From DAOUBP01 sp964474695 (lineage in GTDB: Bacteria; Chloroflexota; Anaerolineae; CG2-30-64-16), in assembly GCA_964474695.1 (NCBI GenBank), contig CAYYTK010000018.1, forward strand, positions 1-64,000: a stretch of 64,000 bases of DNA. The letters run 5' to 3'. The notes below the pieces were generated by a model. The model was not told the origin of the DNA and made no database searches. It worked only from the letters and a program-made list of their open reading frames with translations. Shown here in pieces: positions 42,159 through 49,618 of the stretch. Made by a program: the position numbers and the translations under genes. Every line of letters starts with the position of its first letter. Within the stretch, counting starts at the first letter, position 1.

Positions 42159-43043
42159 ATGAAACTCAAAGCGATCGTGCATTATCCTTTCGACATCCTC
42201 AAGGCCACGGTCAAGGCGTGGCATGCGGATCGCGTGACGCGCGTGGCGGCGGCGCTGGCATACTACACGCTGATCGCAATCGCACCGCTGCTGGTCATCG
42301 CCGTAGGCATCACAGGGTTGGTGCTGGGCCCCAGCGAGACGCGCGCGCGACTCACCAAAGAGGTGCTGCAGTATACGGGCAGTGCGGAGATCGCTGCGCT
42401 GGTCCAGACAATCCTCGATCAGACCGCGCGACCGGCCGCGAGCACGGCATCGACGATCATCGGCGTGTTGATGCTGTTGTGGGGTGCGTCCAACCTCTTC
42501 AGCGTCCTCAAATCGGCGCTCAATGACATCTGGCGCACACCCCCGCGCGGCCGCGGAGCGAGGCATCACGTCTGGCGATTTTTGGTCAATCGCGGCATCG
42601 CTCTGCTGTTGGTGATCGCCACCGGTATCTTGCTCCTGGCGTCGACCTTGCTGACGCCCTGGCTGGCCTCGATGGCGAAACAACTGGGGACGGGCTCCCG
42701 CACTCAGTTCGTCGCTCAAGTAGGGTCCTACCTGTTGACACTGTTGGTTTTTGCGTTCAATTTCCGCTACCTGCCCGACACCCGGATGATCTGGCGTTAT
42801 GTGCTGGGCGGAGCAGCAATTACCGCCCTTCTGTTTGCCATCGGCCGCTATCTGATCGGGCTGTACCTGAGCTATTTCACGGTCGGCTCGGCCTACGGTG
42901 CGGCGGGGTCACTGATCGTCCTGCTGCTGTGGCTCTATTACTCGGCACAGATCTTCCTATTCGGTGCGGAGCTGACGCAGGCGATGGCGCGACATAAGGT
43001 TGAAAGGGAAAGGTTGAAGGCTGAAGGGGAAGACAATAAATAG
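42159..43043 (+). CDS. YihY/UPF0761 family membrane protein
   Basis: The 294-residue protein belongs to the YihY (formerly ribonuclease BN) family of inner-membrane proteins. It has six membrane segments and conserved parts: RVAAALAYYTLIAIAPLLVIAVG, MLLWGASNLFSVLKSALNDIW, and YGAAGSLIVLLLWLYYSAQIFLFGAE. The function is unknown; the RNase activity once claimed was due to another gene. The C-terminus (RHKVERERLKAEGEDNK) is encoded by a heptamer array at 42998-43032, so it may be a later extension. The gene converges on the phospholipase D gene with 30 bases between. Confidence 0.93.
   Translation: MKLKAIVHYPFDILKATVKAWHADRVTRVAAALAYYTLIAIAPLLVIAVGITGLVLGPSETRARLTKEVLQYTGSAEIAALVQTILDQTARPAASTASTIIGVLMLLWGASNLFSVLKSALNDIWRTPPRGRGARHHVWRFLVNRGIALLLVIATGILLLASTLLTPWLASMAKQLGTGSRTQFVAQVGSYLLTLLVFAFNFRYLPDTRMIWRYVLGGAAITALLFAIGRYLIGLYLSYFTVGSAYGAAGSLIVLLLWLYYSAQIFLFGAELTQAMARHKVERERLKAEGEDNK
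42998..43032. repeat. Five-unit heptanucleotide repeat at the 3' end of the YihY gene
   Basis: The units are GGTTGAA, AGGGAAA, GGTTGAA, GGCTGAA and GGGGAAG. They encode the last charged residues of the protein just before its stop codon. Confidence 0.8.
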
Positions 43044-43073
43044 CAAATATGGAAACCTACCACGCACCAAGTC

Positions 43074-44672
43074 TTAACCAAACATCCTGAAGTCCCGCAG
43101 GGTCTGGTCGAATTCGTTGAGGTAGAGCCGGGCAACCTCGGCGTTCGCCGCGACGACGTAGAGGTCGTGCGAGAAGGTGGAGGTGTTGTACCAGTTGAAG
43201 CTGCCCTCCAGCACCTTGTAGTCGTCGATGATGCAGTATTTGGAATGGATCGGACAGTAGGGTACGGGCTGATCGTGGCGGCCGTAGGCGAGCAGGACGG
43301 GGATGCCCGCGTTTTTGAGGCGCTGGACTGCGGGGAGCAGCGGCCGGCCGAGCTCTTCGGACATAGTGTATTCTTTGCCCGGGTCGCCTACGCGCGCCAG
43401 GTGGCCGTTGAGAATGATTTGGACGTCTACCCCGCGGTTGCGCGCCTGGATGAGCGCGTCGATGGCGCTGTCCTCGTGCTCGCCGGTCATATCGCCGATC
43501 AGGAAGAGGCACAGCCGGATTGCGCGCTGGGCGCGGTGAATTTCGGAGAGGATGGCCTGGTGCGGCAGGTAGCGCTGGCCGTTGGACAGCACGTGACGGC
43601 CGTAGGTATAGAGCAGGTTGAAATGGCTGAGCGGCTCGATCTGGTATTTCTGGATAACACCCCCGCGGATGCTTTGGAAGATGTTGTCAAGCAGGCGGGC
43701 CAGCCCTTGAGAGTGGAAGGTCATGCCTGATTCCCAGTTGGCGCCCCAGCGGTCGAAGGCGATGTTGAATGAGCCAAGAAGCGCGTCGTAGTCGCCGAAG
43801 ATGATGAACTTGTTGTGCATGTCGGGCGCGACTTCGATCTTGTGGTGTTTGGGCGAGCAGAAGACGCCGAGCAGCTCGATCCCCGACTGCTTGAGGCGCA
43901 CGTAGTGGGGGCTGTTGGTGAGCGCCATCTTGCGCCAGTCGACCTGGATCTGAACGAGCACGCCGTTACCGGAGGCGTGAATCAGGTGCTGGATGAAGTC
44001 CGCATCATCGATGTCGTCCACGCACACCTTGATCGTATGCATGCGATGGGGGTAAATCTGTCGCTGGCGGATAACGGCGTCGATCTGATCGTGGATGTAG
44101 CGCTTTGGATGAAAGGGATGATAGGGCAGGCCTTTGGTGAACTTGGGCATGATGTTGAGCGAGTCGAAATGGCCGTTGAGCCAGTCGACGTCGCGCTGGA
44201 GCATAGCGGGGTCGGCCTCGACCGTGGTCCAGGTGTTAGGGGTGGCGAACTCGACGCTGAGCGGCCTGCGCACGTGCGCTGCGGTGTCATCGAAGTGGGG
44301 GCCGTCCATCCAGATGTACTCATACTGCGAGGGGATGGAGCGCTCGCCCAGGTGCACGATGTAGGCGAACTTGACGGCAGTTACGCGACCGAGGTCGCGC
44401 GGGAAGGGATGTACAAAGAAGTCGCGAGTGACGCGCTGACTGTGATTCCAGGTGATGTTGCGCGGCTCGGTATCGACGATGTAGCGTTCGCAGACGCCGT
44501 CGCTGCGGTAGATCTTCAGCAGGACCTTGATGTTGAGATCCGCGCCCCACTGGACGTCGAAGCGGATTTTGCCCCAACGTAGATAGAAGTTCTCTTTGAA
44601 GTCGTTGCGCCGCGCAAAGGTAGAACCCAGTTGTCCCTCAATGGGCAACGCGTATTGCTCAGCGTACTGCAT
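43074..44672 (-). CDS. Phospholipase D superfamily protein with two HKD motifs
   Basis: The 532-residue protein has two HKD motifs: H286-N-K288 with GSFN at 300-303, and the canonical H476-S-K478-Y-C-I-I-D483 with GSFNW. In the first motif the canonical Asp position is Gly, with Asp294 one residue later. Residues 1-135 form a separate N-terminal domain with beta-sheet character (FYLRWGKIRFDVQWGADLNIKV, YIWMDGPHFDD) that I cannot name. Superfamily members hydrolyse or transfer phosphodiesters in lipids, DNA or other substrates. There is no signal peptide, so it appears cytoplasmic. It is the last gene of the five-gene TIR/STAND operon, 63 bases after the EEP gene. Confidence 0.88.
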   Translation of the reverse strand: MQYAEQYALPIEGQLGSTFARRNDFKENFYLRWGKIRFDVQWGADLNIKVLLKIYRSDGVCERYIVDTEPRNITWNHSQRVTRDFFVHPFPRDLGRVTAVKFAYIVHLGERSIPSQYEYIWMDGPHFDDTAAHVRRPLSVEFATPNTWTTVEADPAMLQRDVDWLNGHFDSLNIMPKFTKGLPYHPFHPKRYIHDQIDAVIRQRQIYPHRMHTIKVCVDDIDDADFIQHLIHASGNGVLVQIQVDWRKMALTNSPHYVRLKQSGIELLGVFCSPKHHKIEVAPDMHNKFIIFGDYDALLGSFNIAFDRWGANWESGMTFHSQGLARLLDNIFQSIRGGVIQKYQIEPLSHFNLLYTYGRHVLSNGQRYLPHQAILSEIHRAQRAIRLCLFLIGDMTGEHEDSAIDALIQARNRGVDVQIILNGHLARVGDPGKEYTMSEELGRPLLPAVQRLKNAGIPVLLAYGRHDQPVPYCPIHSKYCIIDDYKVLEGSFNWYNTSTFSHDLYVVAANAEVARLYLNEFDQTLRDFRMFG

Positions 44673-44735
44673 GATCGCCTCCCTCTGGTTGCCGGGTCCA
44701 AGGCTTCAGCCGTTCTTTTAGCGCCTTCACCATCA

Positions 44736-46265
44736 TCAAGCTGTGGCTTCGAAGGTTACCAGGTAACCTTCGTGGTCGGAGACGCGGCCATAGTCTGTGT
44801 CAAGAAAGAGGCGTCGCACAGCGACCGGCTTGATGCGGCTGCCGCGTTTGGCCCAAATGTAGTCGATGCGGTGGTCATCGGCCAAGGCGGCGGCCAGCTC
44901 GCCAAGTGAGGGTGCGGCGCCAGGGCCGCGCTTACGGTAAACACGGTCGAAGGTCCGGCGGTTGGATTGCTTGAGGTATTGATCCTCGTAGTCTGAGGCG
45001 CGGATGACGTGCGTGTAGCCTTCGCTGCCGGCTTTGATGTTGAAGTCGCCGCAGATAATCGTGGCCGCAACGCCAGCGGCATGGCAGCTATCGGCCCAGG
45101 CGACGAGCGTATCGAACTGCTGGCTGAAACCGTCCTGCCACCAGCTCAGGTGGGTGGAGAAGACATTGATCGGGCCGAAGTGCGGGATGTCCACTTGCGC
45201 CAGCACCGCTTTGCGGGCATGGATGTTGTGGTCATCGTGCGACGTGGAAACGTAGCGGCTTTCCTGATAGCACAACGGGAAGCGGCTCAGGATGGCCACG
45301 CCCTCTCGGTAGCGGTCGAAGCCCAGGTGCGCCCAGTCGGTGAACAGGTGATAGGGGTGAGCCAGGCGCTCGTTGATGATCCGAGCCGCGTTTGAGTTCC
45401 AGTCGCCCTGCCCGGCATTCCAATTCTCAGCCACCTCCTGGAAACAGACGATGTCGATGCCCAGATCAGCGATGGCGCGCGCGATTTGCGAGAACTTAGC
45501 GTCCTGGTTCTCCTCCTGGTAGCAGTGAAGGTTGAGAGTGAGCACTTTGAGCGCGGCATGGCGAGCAGTGTAGTTGTTGCCGCGGTTATTGTCCCAACGG
45601 GTGCCGGCAGGCGTGACGCAGCCGATTGCGTAGTCGATACGGTAGGCGTCACGGACGCGCAGGCGAGCGGTCCAAAGCTGGACGCCATACTGGTTCGGGT
45701 TGCGGGCGTTGCTCTGCCGGGCCTTGTCCCAATGGTCCCGCGCCGGGGCGCAGCGGGCGCGTTGCTTGGTGCGCCAGCCGTCGTCAGTCCACTCAACAAA
45801 CACCTCCTGCGGGTTGAGCAAGGTGCTAACAGCCACATCGATCGGGAGCTGCTTCTGATCCTCTTCGAGTTGCGGCTGGTAGTCCACGTGCAGGAGCGTC
45901 AGGCCCGAGCCGAGCCTCAGGCCGGAATCAGCCTCACAGCGATAGTTGTTGTGCTCAGGCTTGGCCCAATACTCGCTGCCGGCCGCGCGCAGGGAGCAGA
46001 CAAACTCGATATTCCCGGGCAACGACGCAGTCGGCGATGCCTGGCGCATCGCGTGCGCCAGCCAGATTTCGTCGTTGTTGCCACTGGATGCCAGATACGC
46101 CGCGGGCAGCGTTTCCCAGATGCCATCTTCACCGGCCCAACGGACCTCGACCTGCTTGGTATAGGACAGGTTGCGGACCCGCAGGCAGAAGGTGAGTTCT
46201 TGGTGGATGGCACCGCGTTTGCGCGCGATGATGTTTTCAACGTAGAGGAGTTCGATTTCGCTCAT
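44736..46265 (-). CDS. Two CBM21-like domains fused to an EEP-superfamily phosphodiesterase
   Basis: Residues 243-509 are an endonuclease/exonuclease/phosphatase (EEP) domain, the fold of DNase I, sphingomyelinase and inositol phosphatases. Key residues are Asn245, Glu277 (CFQEV), His372 (FSTHLS), Asp407/Asn409 (GDFN), Asp468 (RIDYI) and Asp497-His498 (VSDHEG). Residues 1-112 and about 135-235 look like two CBM21-type carbohydrate-binding modules (RNLSYTKQVEVRW; IEFVCSLR...YWAKPEHNNY; and VEWTDDGW...WDNNRGNNYTA). This fusion is unusual. It could be a nuclease, sphingomyelinase or phosphatase; sequence alone does not decide. There is no signal peptide. It is co-oriented with its neighbours: 11 bases after the BMP gene and 63 before the PLD gene. 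Confidence 0.82.
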   Translation of the reverse strand: MSEIELLYVENIIARKRGAIHQELTFCLRVRNLSYTKQVEVRWAGEDGIWETLPAAYLASSGNNDEIWLAHAMRQASPTASLPGNIEFVCSLRAAGSEYWAKPEHNNYRCEADSGLRLGSGLTLLHVDYQPQLEEDQKQLPIDVAVSTLLNPQEVFVEWTDDGWRTKQRARCAPARDHWDKARQSNARNPNQYGVQLWTARLRVRDAYRIDYAIGCVTPAGTRWDNNRGNNYTARHAALKVLTLNLHCYQEENQDAKFSQIARAIADLGIDIVCFQEVAENWNAGQGDWNSNAARIINERLAHPYHLFTDWAHLGFDRYREGVAILSRFPLCYQESRYVSTSHDDHNIHARKAVLAQVDIPHFGPINVFSTHLSWWQDGFSQQFDTLVAWADSCHAAGVAATIICGDFNIKAGSEGYTHVIRASDYEDQYLKQSNRRTFDRVYRKRGPGAAPSLGELAAALADDHRIDYIWAKRGSRIKPVAVRRLFLDTDYGRVSDHEGYLVTFEATA

Positions 46266-46276
46266 GGATCACTCAC

Positions 46277-48274
46277 TTATGGCAGCCGCCGAATGAATTC
46301 AACCATCGGCAAAAATACCTTGAACTGATACGGCGAATCCACATCGATCGCGCCGCTCATGATGGCTTGTCTGACCCTCTCCACCTCGTCCTGCACTCCC
46401 GGCGATACCGCGGGCGCGGCCGCGTGATACGGCGCCAGGCCCACCCCCTCAGCCTCCAAATCGTAGAGCACCGTTCCAGAGGTGAAGGCGCCGGAGATCG
46501 CATCGTCGATGGTGTCGAAGACCGCGTTATCCAGCCGCTTCATCGCACTGCTGAGCAGCTTGTCCGCGCCGGCTACCGCGCCGTTCTCGAAAAGGGTCAA
46601 GTATTGGTCCGTATCCACGCCGATGCTCCACGTCCCGGCCTGCGTCGCGGTCAGCAGAGCGCCGTCGCCGGCTCGCCCCGCGACCGCAAAGATGACATCC
46701 GCGCCTTGCGCCATCATCGCCTGTGCGGCCTGGCTGCCCAGGTCGGGGTTGGCAAAGTCGTTGGTATAGCTCGTCAGCACCGTCACGCCCGGGTTAGCGT
46801 GCCGTGCGCCGTTCCTATAGCCGGTGATGAAGAGATCCACGGACGGGATGGGCATGCCGCCGATTGTGCCCACGATGTCGCTTTGGGTCATCAGCCCTGC
46901 CAGCGTGCCCGCCAGGTACCCCACCTCATCCGAAGCGAACGCCATTCCGCGCAGGTTCGCAGGGTAACTGTCATAAATCACGTCGGCGATCGCGAAACGG
47001 GTTCCGGGGTTTCCCGCGGCCACGGCCGCCGTCGCATCGACAAGGCGAAATCCCACCGAGAGGCAGAGCGCGTTGCCGTCATCCACGCACTGAAGGAGGT
47101 TCGGTTCGTAGTCGGCCGTGCTGGCGGAGGTGTAGACCGTGCCCGTGACCCCCAGCTCAGCTTCGGCGCGCAGCAGCCCCTGGTAGCTTAAGCCATTGAA
47201 CCAGTTGTCGTCCAGCGTGCCCTCATCGACCACCAAGCCAACGGCCTTTCCGCACGGTGTATTGACATCGAGCGCGCCGCTGATGATCCCCTGCCTGGCG
47301 GTTTCCAGCGCATCCCGCACGCTCTGCGGTACGTCCGGCTCGGCCTCATGATACGGCGCCAGCCCGACACCGTCCGCGGCCAGGCCGTAGGAGGTCGTTC
47401 CGGCGGTGAAAGTTCCGTCCGCGATATCGGCGATCGTGTCGAAAACCGCATTATCCACGCGCTTCAAAGCGCTGCTGAGCAGCTTGTCAGCGCCGGCCAC
47501 GCTTCCGTCCTCAAAGAGGGTCAGGTATTCATCCACGTCCACGCCGATGCCCCACTTCCCGGCGCCGGTGGTTGTCAAGAGCGCGCCGTTGCCGGTCGGC
47601 CCCGCCACTGGGAAGATGACGTCTGCGCCCTGGTCTAGCATCGCCTGCGCCGCCAGGCTGCCGCCCGCTGGATCCACGAAGCTGCCCACGTAGGATGTTT
47701 TCACTTGGACAGCGGGGTCCGTGCAGATCGCGCCGTTCCGATACCCTCTGATGAAGGCATCCACCGACGGAATGCGCATCCCGCCGATCGCACCCACGAC
47801 GTTGCTCTGCGTCATGCCCGCGGCCAGGACGCCCGCCAGGTACCCCGTCTCGTCCGAGGCGAACGTGATGCCACGCAGGTTCGGGGGATAGGCGTTCCAG
47901 GTGAAGTCCACGATGGCGAACTTGACGCCGGTGTAAGTGGCCGCCTTGCTGATGGTCGCATCCGCCATTAAGAACCCGACGGAGATACAGATGGTGTTGC
48001 CGTCGTCAACGCAGCGTTGGAGGTTGGAGCTGTAATCCGCGGCGCTGGTTGAAGTGTAGACCGTGCCCACCACGCCCAGTTTAGCCTGGCCGCGGAGCAG
48101 ACCCTCATAGCTGGCCTGGTTGAAACTGCGGTCGTAGGCCGTAGGGCCGTCGGTGACCAGCCCGACGGCGATAGGATCGGCGTGGGCCCGGACAGCGCTC
48201 GACAGGCCCCACAGCCCGACCAGCAGCAGCAGCGCAAACGCTGCGCTCAATCCGATTCTTGACCCGATCCCCAT
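46277..48274 (-). CDS. Tandem BMP-family (purine nucleoside-binding) extracellular protein
   Basis: The 665-residue protein has a signal peptide (GLSAAFALLLLVGLWGL, cleavage near RAHAD) and two tandem BMP-family domains of about 310 residues (residues 35-345 and 350-650). BMP/PnrA-type proteins bind nucleosides in the extracytoplasmic space for ABC uptake. Each copy has GLVTDGPTAYDRSFN or GLVVDEGTLDDNWFN, YEGLLRGQAKLGV or YQGLLRAEAELGV, and GYLAGVLAAGMTQS-type segments. No lipobox is present and no ABC importer is encoded nearby. The protein ends FKVFLPMVEFIRRLP. The start overlaps the EAD gene by 28 bases, so it is translationally coupled. It may act as a ligand sensor rather than a transporter part (inference). 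Confidence 0.87.
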   Translation of the reverse strand: MGIGSRIGLSAAFALLLLVGLWGLSSAVRAHADPIAVGLVTDGPTAYDRSFNQASYEGLLRGQAKLGVVGTVYTSTSAADYSSNLQRCVDDGNTICISVGFLMADATISKAATYTGVKFAIVDFTWNAYPPNLRGITFASDETGYLAGVLAAGMTQSNVVGAIGGMRIPSVDAFIRGYRNGAICTDPAVQVKTSYVGSFVDPAGGSLAAQAMLDQGADVIFPVAGPTGNGALLTTTGAGKWGIGVDVDEYLTLFEDGSVAGADKLLSSALKRVDNAVFDTIADIADGTFTAGTTSYGLAADGVGLAPYHEAEPDVPQSVRDALETARQGIISGALDVNTPCGKAVGLVVDEGTLDDNWFNGLSYQGLLRAEAELGVTGTVYTSASTADYEPNLLQCVDDGNALCLSVGFRLVDATAAVAAGNPGTRFAIADVIYDSYPANLRGMAFASDEVGYLAGTLAGLMTQSDIVGTIGGMPIPSVDLFITGYRNGARHANPGVTVLTSYTNDFANPDLGSQAAQAMMAQGADVIFAVAGRAGDGALLTATQAGTWSIGVDTDQYLTLFENGAVAGADKLLSSAMKRLDNAVFDTIDDAISGAFTSGTVLYDLEAEGVGLAPYHAAAPAVSPGVQDEVERVRQAIMSGAIDVDSPYQFKVFLPMVEFIRRLP

Positions 48275-49566
48275 CCGTTATCCTCCGTCACAAAAAGCCC
48301 CCTGATCTCAGCGGGAGTCATCTGCTCCAACTCCGTGAGTTGCGTCGCAATCTCGGTGATCCCCTCATCTTCCACCGGGAACGCCTTGATGGCCTTTTGG
48401 ATCAGCCTGGCGTCGCTGCGGACGCGCGCGGCGCTCTCCGGTTGGGTCCAATCCAACTCCCGCCACTGGCTGGCGAGCACATTGAATTGAAACTGGAGCA
48501 ATCCGCCAGCCTTCAACTCGACATACTTCTTGTACCGTGTGTCACCTGCCGCGGCTAATCGGCGCTCCTCCTGCTCCACATCCACCGGCCTGATCAGTTT
48601 GAACGAATCCACCAGGCTTTGCAGCAAGGCGCGCTGCTTCTCGATTTCCGTCTTGTTCGAGGTGCTTTGTGAGATATAGGAGATGATCAGGACGTAGTCG
48701 CGCGTATAGCCCTGGATGGCAATCGAGGTTTGGTTGATGGTGAGCGACTGATTGGGATGGCCGTCCACACCGACTTTTTCCACCCGTTGGTCGAGCTCGG
48801 CGGTGAGGCGCAGCCGGTTGGTGTTTCGCGTTGTGCTGGCGATCAGGCTCTTCAGATTCATGACCTGTAAGGTCGGGATCAGCTGCATCAGAAAAATATG
48901 CTCCAGCGACTGCTGGGCAAAAGAGGGGGGCACGGATTGGCGTTCAAGCGGTACGATGACCAGTTGTGCCACCGGCTGTATTTCGGTCAGGAAGCTCAGT
49001 GTCGGACGGCCGTTGATCAGCGATACGCCCGGCTCAGGCTCGATTCTCAGTTGCGCCTGCGAGCGAACGCGCAGGATGTCACGCGTCTCGAAACGGTCAG
49101 CGTCAATGAACGCGTCCTTGCTCACGTCCGCGCCAAGCCTGCCTTCAACCGCCTCTTGCGTCGTCAGCTCGTCGACGACCCAGTCCGCCGGCGGCTCATC
49201 GATCAGGTAGCCGCCTTCCTTCTGGACGCGCGGCAAATTGACGCTCTCCACCTCGTCTTGCTGCCTGACATCTTCGCCGGGCCTGAGGACCAACCCCAAC
49301 GCGCCCGCCGGGCTCAAGAATTGGGGGAAGGTCCGTGCATACAGCGTCTCGCGGGTGCGCCGCATCGCAGCCAGGAGGCTGGGCAGCTCCTCCCGCCGCG
49401 TGAAGTAAGTGACCATCTCCCGGGCCAGTCCCTTCAGGGGTAAGCCCTCACCCAGCAGATCCACTCCCTGTCCGCTGAGATCGAAGAACAGGTCTGCGAG
49501 CTCGTTGTTGTCATAATGCGCAACCAGGAAGTCCCTGATTTCGCTGTATGGATAAGGCTTCTCCAT
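48247..49566 (-). CDS. EAD1-domain protein (conflict-system adaptor candidate)
   Basis: The 439-residue protein starts with an effector-associated domain 1-like module (residues 1-85: ELADLFFDLSGQGVDLLGEG, VTYFTRREELPSLLAAMRRTR). EADs are death-domain-like adaptors described in bacterial NTP-dependent conflict systems, where they join receptors to effectors. The remaining 350 residues are not recognised; part of it (GYTRDYVLIISYISQ, KQRALLQSLVDSFKLI) resembles the PsbP/DcrB-type beta sandwich. No signal peptide or membrane segment is evident, so it is probably cytoplasmic. It lies 52 bases after the TIR-STAND receptor gene and overlaps the BMP gene. GGAGAG precedes the ATG. Confidence 0.75.
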   Translation of the reverse strand: MEKPYPYSEIRDFLVAHYDNNELADLFFDLSGQGVDLLGEGLPLKGLAREMVTYFTRREELPSLLAAMRRTRETLYARTFPQFLSPAGALGLVLRPGEDVRQQDEVESVNLPRVQKEGGYLIDEPPADWVVDELTTQEAVEGRLGADVSKDAFIDADRFETRDILRVRSQAQLRIEPEPGVSLINGRPTLSFLTEIQPVAQLVIVPLERQSVPPSFAQQSLEHIFLMQLIPTLQVMNLKSLIASTTRNTNRLRLTAELDQRVEKVGVDGHPNQSLTINQTSIAIQGYTRDYVLIISYISQSTSNKTEIEKQRALLQSLVDSFKLIRPVDVEQEERRLAAAGDTRYKKYVELKAGGLLQFQFNVLASQWRELDWTQPESAARVRSDARLIQKAIKAFPVEDEGITEIATQLTELEQMTPAEIRGLFVTEDNGWGSGQESD

Positions 49567-49618
49567 CTCACGCTCTCCGGCTTATTCAGAAAGGCGATGT
49601 GATGACAAATCTCGGAAA

